Below, one piece after another: positions 11,162-18,947 of a stretch of 52,274 nt of DNA. The stretch's first letter is position 1; every line of letters begins with the position of its first letter. The stretch is from Gemmatimonadota bacterium (GTDB lineage Bacteria; Gemmatimonadota; Gemmatimonadetes; Palauibacterales; KS3-K002). The stretch is from positions 3,341,332-3,393,605 of the forward strand of contig CP070812.1 of NCBI GenBank assembly GCA_020344015.1. The letters are read 5' to 3'. The position numbers and the translations under genes were made by a program. The notes under the pieces are model-generated. The model did not search any database. It worked only from the letters and a program-made list of their open reading frames with translations, and was not told where the DNA came from.

Positions 11162-12448
11162 TCAATTCTCTGAGTGAGCGATCTCGCCGCCTTTGATTAC
11201 GGCCACCACCCTATCCACCGCTTCCAGGTCGGTGGTCGGATCGCCGTCTACAATGATGACATCGGCGAGCTTCCCAGGTTCCAGGGTGCCTAGCGCTTCT
11301 CCCTGTCCGCAGACGAACGCCGCATTCCGAGTGCCCGCCTCGATGACCTCGAGCGGAGTGAGTCCGGCTGCGAGCAGCAGCCTCATCTCCGTCAGAGGCA
11401 TACCCAGCTCGACCCCGGGAATGGCACCGTAGTCGTTCCCGACCGCGATGGTTCCACCCAAAACGTGAAACCGGCGCACAGCTTCGACGTGCACATCGAC
11501 GACGATCTGCTCGATTGGCGAGCGGTCAGATTTCTTGAAGAGGTTGCCAATGTTCTGATCCAGAGTCGGCACCATCACTACACCTTGTTCTACGACCCGA
11601 GCGAGCAACACCTCGAATTCCGGCGCTACGACATCGAACAGCTGAGTGGGCGGGTCTTCGTGCTCCAGAACACTGGTCTCTTCTTCGGGTGACAGGATCG
11701 GGAAGGGCGAGTGCTCTATGGCGTCCACACCGGCCGGTAGAACGATGTCCTCCACGAGGAACGGCTCGAATACGTGGGCCCGGACAGGCACACCGCGAAC
11801 GTGTGCTTCCTCGACGATCGCCTGGACCTGCTCGAGATCGAGGATGGGCCAGGGGTCGCGAGGATCGCCGGGGGCCAAAGTGATTTTGATCATGCTGGCC
11901 CCGCGATCGACGAGGTCGGCGACCGCAGCGCGAGCTTCCTCCGGCGTCGCCACCTCGTAGTTGAACTGGAATCCGTATACCGTACCGGGATAGCCGCCGG
12001 GTACCGTGATGATCGGGCCGGCCCAGTAGCCACGCGCCGCGCGAGCCTCGGGCGCCGAGGTCTCATCGAACCCCGGAAGCTGAGCGAGCGATGTCCCGAC
12101 GTTACACACGGTCGTGACGCCGTCGGTCAAGAAGGCGCGACGGACCGCGGCAACGTCAGTGGAGTGCGTGTGTGAGTTGATGATTCCAGGTAGAATACTG
12201 CCGCCACCGGCATCGAGAACCGTAGCGCTTTGGGGAATCTCGAAATCCGCCGCTTCGCCTACAGCCACGATGCGGTCTCCCTGGATGACGAGGACGCCGT
12301 CGGCGATCGGCGCCCGCCCCGTCCCGTCGATGACCGTGCCGTTTCTTATTACAAGGGCATCACCCGGCACACGCGTACCGCCGGCAGCACACGCGGCGAG
12401 CGCGACCGACAGCAGGACTGTGCAGAGCTTGTCTGTCTGGACGTTCAT
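11162..12448 (-). CDS. Lipoprotein amidohydrolase (imidazolonepropionase/prolidase-like metal hydrolase)
   Basis: The 428-residue protein has a lipobox-like ALAAC, with the lipidated Cys at 20, so it is probably membrane-anchored outside the cytoplasm. The metal site of the amidohydrolase superfamily is complete: HTH at 93-95, a candidate bridging Lys189 (MIKIT), His225 (VRAHVFEP), His246 (IEHSPFP) and Asp339 (VGNDYG). The N-terminal and C-terminal strands (VIRNGTVIDGTG; GTLEPGKLADVIIVDGDP) form the usual beta-sandwich. Related enzymes cleave cyclic amides, X-Pro dipeptides or organophosphates; the substrate here is unknown. Its start overlaps the stop of the beta-lactamase-fold gene (ATGA), showing translational coupling. 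Confidence 0.88.
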   Translation of the reverse strand: MNVQTDKLCTVLLSVALAACAAGGTRVPGDALVIRNGTVIDGTGRAPIADGVLVIQGDRIVAVGEAADFEIPQSATVLDAGGGSILPGIINSHTHSTDVAAVRRAFLTDGVTTVCNVGTSLAQLPGFDETSAPEARAARGYWAGPIITVPGGYPGTVYGFQFNYEVATPEEARAAVADLVDRGASMIKITLAPGDPRDPWPILDLEQVQAIVEEAHVRGVPVRAHVFEPFLVEDIVLPAGVDAIEHSPFPILSPEEETSVLEHEDPPTQLFDVVAPEFEVLLARVVEQGVVMVPTLDQNIGNLFKKSDRSPIEQIVVDVHVEAVRRFHVLGGTIAVGNDYGAIPGVELGMPLTEMRLLLAAGLTPLEVIEAGTRNAAFVCGQGEALGTLEPGKLADVIIVDGDPTTDLEAVDRVVAVIKGGEIAHSEN

Positions 12449-13641
12449 TGTGCAGACTCTTCCCCAGCGCCCTCAACCTCCGCGACGAGCCGCGCCAACT
12501 CCATGAGGGCGGCCCCGGGAGAGGTTCGCAGATTGGGCAAATCGCTGGAGTTGTACTGAACGGCGACCGCAATCTTGTGATCTGGGAAGTACGCCATCTC
12601 CGTCAGGTAGCCGGGGAAGAAACCGCTGTGACCCCAGCTCACGCCGAGCGGCGTCTGGCGGATGATCACGCCGAGGCCGTACTGAGTGTTGCGTCCGAGC
12701 CGCGCCGGGACGCCGTCCAGCATGGTCGGAAGCAGCGAAGGATCGAAGGCCCGCCCTTCGTACAGTTCCTTCGCCCAGCGGGCCAGGTCCTCCGACGTGG
12801 AGGCGATGCCGCCGCCCGTCCACTCGAAACCCGGGTTCACGGCGAACTCGCCGTTTTCGATCACGGCATCCGGCAGCCCGAACATGTTTTCGGCGCCGGC
12901 GTATCCCTGCACGAGGCCGGGGACGCGTCGCGAGTCGCTGGGCACCGTGTTGCCGAGCTCGAGTGGCACGAGAATCCGGCGTCGCAGCTCGTTGTAGTAG
13001 TCGGCGCCAGTCAGCCGCTCGATGATCAGGCCCAGTATGATGTAGTTGGTGTCGGAGTAGTCCCAACCCTCGCCGGCGTCGAACGGCGCCTCGGTGTCGA
13101 ACAGGTACGCCAGCTGCTCCACCGGGTCCCACACTTTGTCCGGCTGCGCCAGCAGGTCGGTTATGAAGCGCTCGTCGAACTCGTAGCGGATAATCCCGCT
13201 CGTATGATTCATGAGCTGCCGCACGGTGATATCGGCGGCGTTCGGCAGGCGCTCGAACCACTGCTCGTCGCCCAAGTAGGCCAAGACCTTCGCATCCAAG
13301 TCGAGTCGCCCTTCCCCGACCAGCTGCATCGCCACAGCGGAGACGTACGTCTTGCCGACGCTGCCCTGCATGAGCCGGCTGTCGGAAGTCATCGGTATAG
13401 CTGCCAGCGTGTCCGCCATTCCCGCGGCCAGCCCGAAAGACGCGCCGTCGGCCAGCACGACCCCGGCGGTCACACCCGGGGTGCCGCTCGCCGCCTGCAG
13501 CTCGGCCAGCTTCGCCTTCAGAGCCTCCTGGAGCTCGGTCGTCTGCCCAAGCTCGACCACCTGGGCCGAGAGGTCCGCGCTCGAGACAAAGACGAGCACG
13601 GCCAGCAGGAGCGGGAGCCTCGCGATGTGAGTGGGCTTCAT
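12445..13641 (-). CDS. Exported serine hydrolase, class C beta-lactamase fold
   Basis: It is 398 residues long with a signal peptide (hydrophobic 9-21, DLSAQ). The three catalytic motifs of the beta-lactamase/D-aminopeptidase/esterase EstB superfamily are visible: SVGK at 94-97 (nucleophile Ser94, Lys97), YSD at 195-197 in YSDTNYIILG, and HSG at 338-340. Members of this fold hydrolyse beta-lactams, D-amino-acid peptides or esters, and sequence motifs alone do not separate these. The position between a TPR regulator-like protein and two amide hydrolases favours a peptide or amide substrate over antibiotic resistance. It starts 26 nt after the TPR gene stop. Confidence 0.88.
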   Translation of the reverse strand: MKPTHIARLPLLLAVLVFVSSADLSAQVVELGQTTELQEALKAKLAELQAASGTPGVTAGVVLADGASFGLAAGMADTLAAIPMTSDSRLMQGSVGKTYVSAVAMQLVGEGRLDLDAKVLAYLGDEQWFERLPNAADITVRQLMNHTSGIIRYEFDERFITDLLAQPDKVWDPVEQLAYLFDTEAPFDAGEGWDYSDTNYIILGLIIERLTGADYYNELRRRILVPLELGNTVPSDSRRVPGLVQGYAGAENMFGLPDAVIENGEFAVNPGFEWTGGGIASTSEDLARWAKELYEGRAFDPSLLPTMLDGVPARLGRNTQYGLGVIIRQTPLGVSWGHSGFFPGYLTEMAYFPDHKIAVAVQYNSSDLPNLRTSPGAALMELARLVAEVEGAGEESAQ

Positions 13642-13667
13642 GATCGTAACTACGGGCGGATCGTGAG

Positions 13668-15971
13668 CTAAGTGTCAGGTGAGAGCGCCGCGATCGCCCG
13701 GCGCGCGGCCTCGACGCGAGGTTGAAGCTCGGGATCGGCGTCCTGCCAGAGTTCCACCAACTTGCCGTAGTAGTGAATCGCCCTAGCCGGCTCGCCTCGT
13801 GCCTCGAACAGGGCGCCCAGTCGCTCGTAGATCGAGGGCAGGTAGTGCAAGGCGGCATGGAGCTCATCATACCCAAAGTACGGTTCTCCAAGGAACCGCT
13901 CGTAAACGGCAACGGCGGAGTCCGGTTCGCCCGCCAGGTCATACGCATCCGCCAACGGCGGCAGGGCGCACGACCGACAGGGGTTCAACGATCGTTCGTC
14001 GGCGAGACGGAACTCGGCGATCGCCTCCGCGTGGCGGCCCTCGGCCAGAGCGACGTAGCCCTCTGCAAGATGACGTCGCCACTCGGTGCGCCAGGCCGCG
14101 CTCGGGTCGATCGCCGCATCGTGCTCGGCCAGCAATTCCCTGGCTCGGTCGACTCTACCGGCGATCGCATAGAACTCCGTTAGTTGCGCGTACGGTCGGT
14201 CGAGAACCGGGATCGTCGCCAGCGGGTGTCGCTCCAGAGCGTCCTCCACCGTCTGTATCCCGCGCTCCACACCGTCGCCGAGCTCCAAGCGCATCAGCGC
14301 CAGTCTGATCGCATCGCGGAGGTATCGCCGCGGCGATTCCCTTCGCGCCATCACTTCGCCGAACAATCGCTCGGCCTCGGCGACCTGACCGCGGAGTCGG
14401 GCCAGGCCGGCCAGGTCGGAAACTGTGCGTCGAGATTCCACATCGGCTCGCAGATACGCCTCGGCAGCCTCGTAGTCCTCGCGCGATAGCGCATACCGAG
14501 TGGCCGCGTTGAGGCTATAGGGGTTGTCGTTCTCGAGCATCGCTTCCAGGGTGGCCTGTGCCGCCTGGTAATCACCGAGTGACATCTGGTTGCTGAACAG
14601 AACCCTGTAGGCGAACGCGTTGGTCGAGTCCAGCTCGATCCTCCGGCGCTGGATCTCCACTGCCCGGGCATGTTGCCGGGTCATTGTGTAGGAGGCCCCT
14701 AGGACTAATAGTCCACCCAGGTCATCGGGATAGGCATCCAGAAGCGTGCGTGCGGCGGTGATTGCCTTTTCATGCTCCCCTGTAACGGTGGCGTGGTAGC
14801 CACCTATCGTCAGGTAGCGCTCGCGGTCGGTCAGCCGATCGAGGTACCGGTAGGCTTCCGTCAATGCCTCGAAGGTAAGAGTCTGCTCCTCCCCAAGGTA
14901 GGCAGTCCACCCGAGCAGCAGGTACGCCGAAGCGAAAGCGCTGTCGAGGGTGATCGCCTCGAGGAGAAGCGGAACAGCTTTGTTGTAATCCGCCTCAACC
15001 TGGATGGCGCGAGCACCTAGCGAGTATTTCTGCAGCGCTTCCAATGAGCTCGTGGTCACCTGAGCAAGCGGCTCGTTAACGCGGATCGTCCTCAGCGACT
15101 CGCCGATCCGCTCGCGCAGCCTCCTCGATAGCCGGTCGATCGAGTCGTAGATCGCCGTCGAGTCACGAGCCGTCTCGCTATCCGTCCACAACTCCTCGCC
15201 CGTTTTCGCCACCACCAACCGGGCCGCCACGACATAGCCTCCGCCGGCCTCTATGAGCTCGCCGGCGGTGACCGCCTTGAGCCCCTGGCGGATCGCGACC
15301 TCACGCGCCAGATGATAGTCGAGCGGCGCGTCCGGCTCCCTTTCCATCCGGCGAAGCACGTTGGCGACGTACTCCTGGCCGGCAACGCTGACCGCAGTCG
15401 ACTGCGACAGAGCGGTACGGAATAGTTGGGTCGCTGCGATACCGAGCAGCGGATCGCTCGTCTGGTTCTCGAAGTCGGCGAGTACGATGCGGTCGCGCTC
15501 TTCCAGGACGCCCCGGGACATCAGAGTCGCGAAGGGGCCAGCCCCCGCCGTCCGCAGCGCCATGTAGCCGCCGGTCGAAACGGCGAGCAGCACGAGCATC
15601 GCAAGACATGCAAGGATCGCGTTCCGCCAGGTGAACACCCGGCGAGTCAGGCTGGCGACGTCTGCCTCCGGAACCCCGACCGCCGGCTCTGCCTCAGGGG
15701 TCGCGGCTTCAGGCGCCGCTGCCCCCGACTGAGCCGCGCCACCTCCCACGCCCTCCTGCACGAACGCCGTGGCCAGCACCACGGGCAGCAGCACGATCAG
15801 CAAGACAAGGGCGGCCTGGGGGACCCAATCGGGCAGACCCTGCGATTCGGTGAAGGTCCAGACGACCTGGTAGGCGATCCACCCACCCACGACGTAGACG
15901 CCGAGCACCTGCCAGAGGGAACGACGGTGGATCTCGACGATCAGCCTCTTGAGACGGGACATAGCTGCCAT
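13668..15971 (-). CDS. Membrane-anchored FlgO-like/TPR repeat protein
   Basis: The protein is 767 residues. The N-terminus (LKRLIVEIHRRSLWQVLGVY) is the amphipathic start seen in a large family of membrane TPR proteins, followed by transmembrane segments at about 18-38, 45-68 and 135-155. Residues 165-290 resemble the FlgO/TolB-N-like domain (VLADFENQTSDPLLG, then a Ser/Thr-rich RTALSQS). From about 300 to the end there are many TPR-type helical pairs. Relatives often carry a Ser/Thr kinase or DNA-binding domain before the membrane segment; here it is missing, with only about 15 residues in front. It may sense or scaffold at the membrane. It heads a minus-strand run of hydrolases, suggesting joint regulation. 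An alternative start is ATG at 15962; neither start has a strong ribosome site. Confidence 0.8.
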   Translation of the reverse strand: MAAMSRLKRLIVEIHRRSLWQVLGVYVVGGWIAYQVVWTFTESQGLPDWVPQAALVLLIVLLPVVLATAFVQEGVGGGAAQSGAAAPEAATPEAEPAVGVPEADVASLTRRVFTWRNAILACLAMLVLLAVSTGGYMALRTAGAGPFATLMSRGVLEERDRIVLADFENQTSDPLLGIAATQLFRTALSQSTAVSVAGQEYVANVLRRMEREPDAPLDYHLAREVAIRQGLKAVTAGELIEAGGGYVVAARLVVAKTGEELWTDSETARDSTAIYDSIDRLSRRLRERIGESLRTIRVNEPLAQVTTSSLEALQKYSLGARAIQVEADYNKAVPLLLEAITLDSAFASAYLLLGWTAYLGEEQTLTFEALTEAYRYLDRLTDRERYLTIGGYHATVTGEHEKAITAARTLLDAYPDDLGGLLVLGASYTMTRQHARAVEIQRRRIELDSTNAFAYRVLFSNQMSLGDYQAAQATLEAMLENDNPYSLNAATRYALSREDYEAAEAYLRADVESRRTVSDLAGLARLRGQVAEAERLFGEVMARRESPRRYLRDAIRLALMRLELGDGVERGIQTVEDALERHPLATIPVLDRPYAQLTEFYAIAGRVDRARELLAEHDAAIDPSAAWRTEWRRHLAEGYVALAEGRHAEAIAEFRLADERSLNPCRSCALPPLADAYDLAGEPDSAVAVYERFLGEPYFGYDELHAALHYLPSIYERLGALFEARGEPARAIHYYGKLVELWQDADPELQPRVEAARRAIAALSPDT

Positions 15972-16302
15972 CTGCAGGCTGAGGTATATGGGGCTCGGGC
16001 ACCGGATTCTGCCCCAAGATGCGATGCGACCATCTCGGGAGCAACGGCGCTAACCAGCTCGCCACAAAGCACACCCGCTTGCGGACACTGATCGATGTTG
16101 GGACTCGGTGTCCCGCGTCCGAACACGCGAAGTTTTTGATGCGCCGCCCTCCTTACGTGCAAGTGGTGCCTGACCAACAGATCGGGGTCAGCGCGAAGCT
16201 GGCCGTCTTCTTGCACATCTGTTGGCCGGCGGCGTCGCGGCTGGCTGCCAAAGGGACGACACCGGGCGAGGAGGCCGCCGGATAACGACGGAGCGGAACG
16301 CG
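15972..16302. other. 331-nt divergent intergenic region without a gene
   Basis: This is the only gene-free stretch above 300 nt. It separates the minus-strand TPR operon from plus-strand ADOP 2 and must hold both promoters. I find no convincing coding frame on either strand, no RNA gene and no clear sigma-70 pair. The only marked structure is the inverted repeat at 16174-16225. Confidence 0.6.
16174..16225. repeat. 9-bp inverted repeat upstream of ADOP 2
   Basis: CCAACAGAT (16174-16182) and ATCTGTTGG (16217-16225) are perfect inverted copies separated by 34 bp, ending 77 bp before the ADOP 2 start. They could be two half-sites for a dimeric regulator or an RNA stem in the leader. No known operator is matched. 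Confidence 0.4.
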
Positions 16303-18774
16303 ATGATCAGGTCGACATTGCGAGACGTTAAGTTCGCATTAAGACGTCTGCGAAGGACTCCAGCTTTCGCCGGAGTAGCGATACTGACGCTAGCTCTGGG
16401 AATCGGAGCGACAACGGCGGTGTTCAGCGTGGTGAACGGCGTCCTGCTGAGACCCCTGCCGTTCGAGGAACCCGAGCAGTTGGTCGGCGTCTGGCACAGC
16501 GCCCCCGGCTGGGGGGTCAGCCGCTGGATGCCCCAGTCTCCTGCCACCTACTTCACTTACCGGGAGGAATCCCGGGTCTTTGAGGACATCGGGGTGTGGA
16601 AGATCTTTCAGGTAACGGTGACTGGGCTCGACCAGCCGGAACGGGTAACGGCCTTGCTCGTCACCGACGGAACACTCCCCATCCTCAGAGTCACCCCGAT
16701 CCTGGGCAGGACTTTCACAGCAGAAGACGACTTACCGGATGCGGCACCGACAGTCATGCTCAGCCATGGGTACTGGCGGCTCCGTTTCGGCGGAGATGGT
16801 GATGTCATCGGGCGAACGCTGACGATCGACGGGCGACAATATGAGATCATCGGCGTGACGCCGCCCGGTTTCGACCTTTTTCAGATCGACCCCGCCGTAT
16901 TCCTGCCGTACCGGTTCGACCGATCGCAGGCCGCCGTCTTTGGGGACCTCAGCTACCCGGCCGTCGCCCGACTTCGGCCCGGCGTGACAATCGAAGGTGC
17001 GAATGCCGATGTGGCTCGTATGATCCCTCTGGCATTGGAGAAGTTTCCCGGGGGTATTGGCCCTTCCGACATTGAAAGCGTGCAACTCGGTCCGGATGTC
17101 CATCCCCTGATCGTCGACGCGGTGGGCAATGTGGGCACTACGCTTTGGATTATCCTGGGAACAGTCGGCATCGTCCTGCTGATCGCTTGCGCCAACGTGG
17201 CCAACCTCTTTCTCGTGCGCGCCGAAGGGCGACGCCAGGAAGTCGCCATTCGCACCGCCGTCGGTGCGGACCGAGGCCGCATCGCCAAGCATTTCTTCGT
17301 CGAGAGTGTGACACTGGCCGGGCTAGGCGGTGTGGTTGGCCTGGGGCTGGCGTGGTTCGGAATCGATGCCTTCGTTGCCATGGGATCCCAGCAACTCCCC
17401 CGAACCTCCGAGATCGCAATCGAGCCCACGGTGCTCTTGTTCACCACTGCGGTAACGGTCGTCTCGGGACTCTTCTTCGGGATGTTCCCCGTCTTCCGAT
17501 ACAGCGATCGCAACCTCGGGACGTCTCTCAAGGAAGGTGGCCGATCGAGCGGAGCAGGACCAAAGAGACAACTCGTGCGCCACGCGTTGGTGGTCTCACA
17601 GATGGCCCTGGCGTTGGTGCTGATCGCCGGTTCGGGGCTCATGATTCGGAGCTTCCAGGCGATGCGCCGAGTAAGCCCGGGCTTCGAGCGTCCAGATGAG
17701 GTGTTGACGTTGAATATTACACCCACCAGGGCCGAGGCAGAGCACCCCGACGCGACGGCGGCCACGCACGAACAGATACTGCGTCGAATCCAAGCCATAC
17801 CCGGAGTCACGGCGGCGGCGTTCACGTCATCGATCACGACGGACGGGCGGGGCAGCAACCAGGGGATTCACGTCGAGGAGTTTCCTATTGGCGAGGACCA
17901 GGCTGCACCCCTACGCCGCTTCAAGTGGATCTCTCCCGGCTACTTCGAGACCATGGGTAATCCCGTGTTGGCCGGCCGAACGTTTTCCTGGGCCGACGTC
18001 CACGCCAAAGCGCGGGTCGTCGTTGTGACCGAGAACTTCGCCCGGCTGTATTGGACCGATCCCGGAGAGGCGCTGGGAAAACGGATCCGCGAAGGAAGAG
18101 AACAGCCGTGGCGGGAAATCATCGGCGTGGTTGGGAACGTGCACGACGACGGCGCGAACCAGGCAGCAACAGCGACCGTGTACTGGCCCCCAGTCGTGGA
18201 GGACTTCTGGGGCCTCGATATCTTCGCGCGCCGCTTGATGGTCTACGCCATCCGGAGTCCCCGGGCTGGAGGAGTCGGTCTGTTGGACGAAGTGCGTCAG
18301 GCCGTCTTGTCGGTACACCCGACACTGCCGCTGGCCAACGTTCAGAACCTCGAAGACATCTACGATCGTTCCATGGCACGGACGTCGTTCACGATGGTCA
18401 TGCTCGCCATCGCCGCCGCCGTTGCGCTCCTCATCGGCGCAGCGGGCATCTACGCTGTGATCTCTTACGTAGTCTCACAACGGACTCGCGAGATCGGGGT
18501 ACGGATCGCTCTCGGTGCCAGACAACTCGACGTCACCCGCATGGTGCTGAAGCACGGCCTCTTCCTCACAGGTATCGGTGTGGTGGTTGGGTTGACTGCA
18601 GCAGTCGGACTCACGCACTTGATGTCCGCCCTGTTGTTCGGGGTCGAGCCCGTGGATCCATTGACCTACGGCGTCGTCTCCATCGGGCTCGCGGCAATCG
18701 CGCTGCTGGCCAGTTACCTGCCGTCGCGGCGGGCGGCTCGCGTCGATCCGGTTGAGGCGCTGCGGATTGAATGA
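16303..18774 (+). CDS. ADOP-family ABC transporter permease, copy 2
   Basis: The ATG at 16303 is chosen because it follows GGAG at 16290-16293 and opens the family N-terminus (LRDVKFALRRLRRTPAFAG); the frame also runs upstream without coding character. The 823-residue product has the duplicated permease layout: first helix TLALGIGATTAVFSVVNG, MacB_PCD-like domain, FtsX domain with VLLIACANVANLFLVRAEG, second periplasmic domain and second FtsX domain ending DPVEALRIE. Compared with copy 1 it is about 10 residues shorter and lacks the cysteine pair in the first periplasmic domain. No ATPase gene is adjacent. It is followed 173 nt later by an S9 peptidase on the same strand, which may or may not be co-transcribed. 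Confidence 0.9.
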   Translation: MIRSTLRDVKFALRRLRRTPAFAGVAILTLALGIGATTAVFSVVNGVLLRPLPFEEPEQLVGVWHSAPGWGVSRWMPQSPATYFTYREESRVFEDIGVWKIFQVTVTGLDQPERVTALLVTDGTLPILRVTPILGRTFTAEDDLPDAAPTVMLSHGYWRLRFGGDGDVIGRTLTIDGRQYEIIGVTPPGFDLFQIDPAVFLPYRFDRSQAAVFGDLSYPAVARLRPGVTIEGANADVARMIPLALEKFPGGIGPSDIESVQLGPDVHPLIVDAVGNVGTTLWIILGTVGIVLLIACANVANLFLVRAEGRRQEVAIRTAVGADRGRIAKHFFVESVTLAGLGGVVGLGLAWFGIDAFVAMGSQQLPRTSEIAIEPTVLLFTTAVTVVSGLFFGMFPVFRYSDRNLGTSLKEGGRSSGAGPKRQLVRHALVVSQMALALVLIAGSGLMIRSFQAMRRVSPGFERPDEVLTLNITPTRAEAEHPDATAATHEQILRRIQAIPGVTAAAFTSSITTDGRGSNQGIHVEEFPIGEDQAAPLRRFKWISPGYFETMGNPVLAGRTFSWADVHAKARVVVVTENFARLYWTDPGEALGKRIREGREQPWREIIGVVGNVHDDGANQAATATVYWPPVVEDFWGLDIFARRLMVYAIRSPRAGGVGLLDEVRQAVLSVHPTLPLANVQNLEDIYDRSMARTSFTMVMLAIAAAVALLIGAAGIYAVISYVVSQRTREIGVRIALGARQLDVTRMVLKHGLFLTGIGVVVGLTAAVGLTHLMSALLFGVEPVDPLTYGVVSIGLAAIALLASYLPSRRAARVDPVEALRIE

Positions 18775-18947
18775 GTGGCCATTCCAACACCGTGACGTTT
18801 TAGCGCGTATCAACGAGGGCCACGTCGACGGCGAGCCAGGAGCGCGGCGCGACTGCTGAGCGCCGTCCGGTTGCACGGCCGGGGACCTCGCACCATCATC
18901 TACCGTTCCCTCGCGGTCTGCCTACAACCCAAGAGTCGAGGATACGT

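Noticed and set aside
12445..13641. Antibiotic resistance beta-lactamase
   Set aside because: The SxxK, YSD and HSG motifs fit the wider serine hydrolase superfamily, and the neighbours are peptide and amide hydrolases.
12448..13671. 407-codon open frame on the plus strand
   Set aside because: It mirrors the beta-lactamase-fold gene on the other strand. High GC keeps antisense frames open, and the translation shows no family motif.
12473..13948. 491-codon open frame on the minus strand in another phase
   Set aside because: Arg/Ala/Gly-rich shadow of the beta-lactamase-fold and TPR genes.
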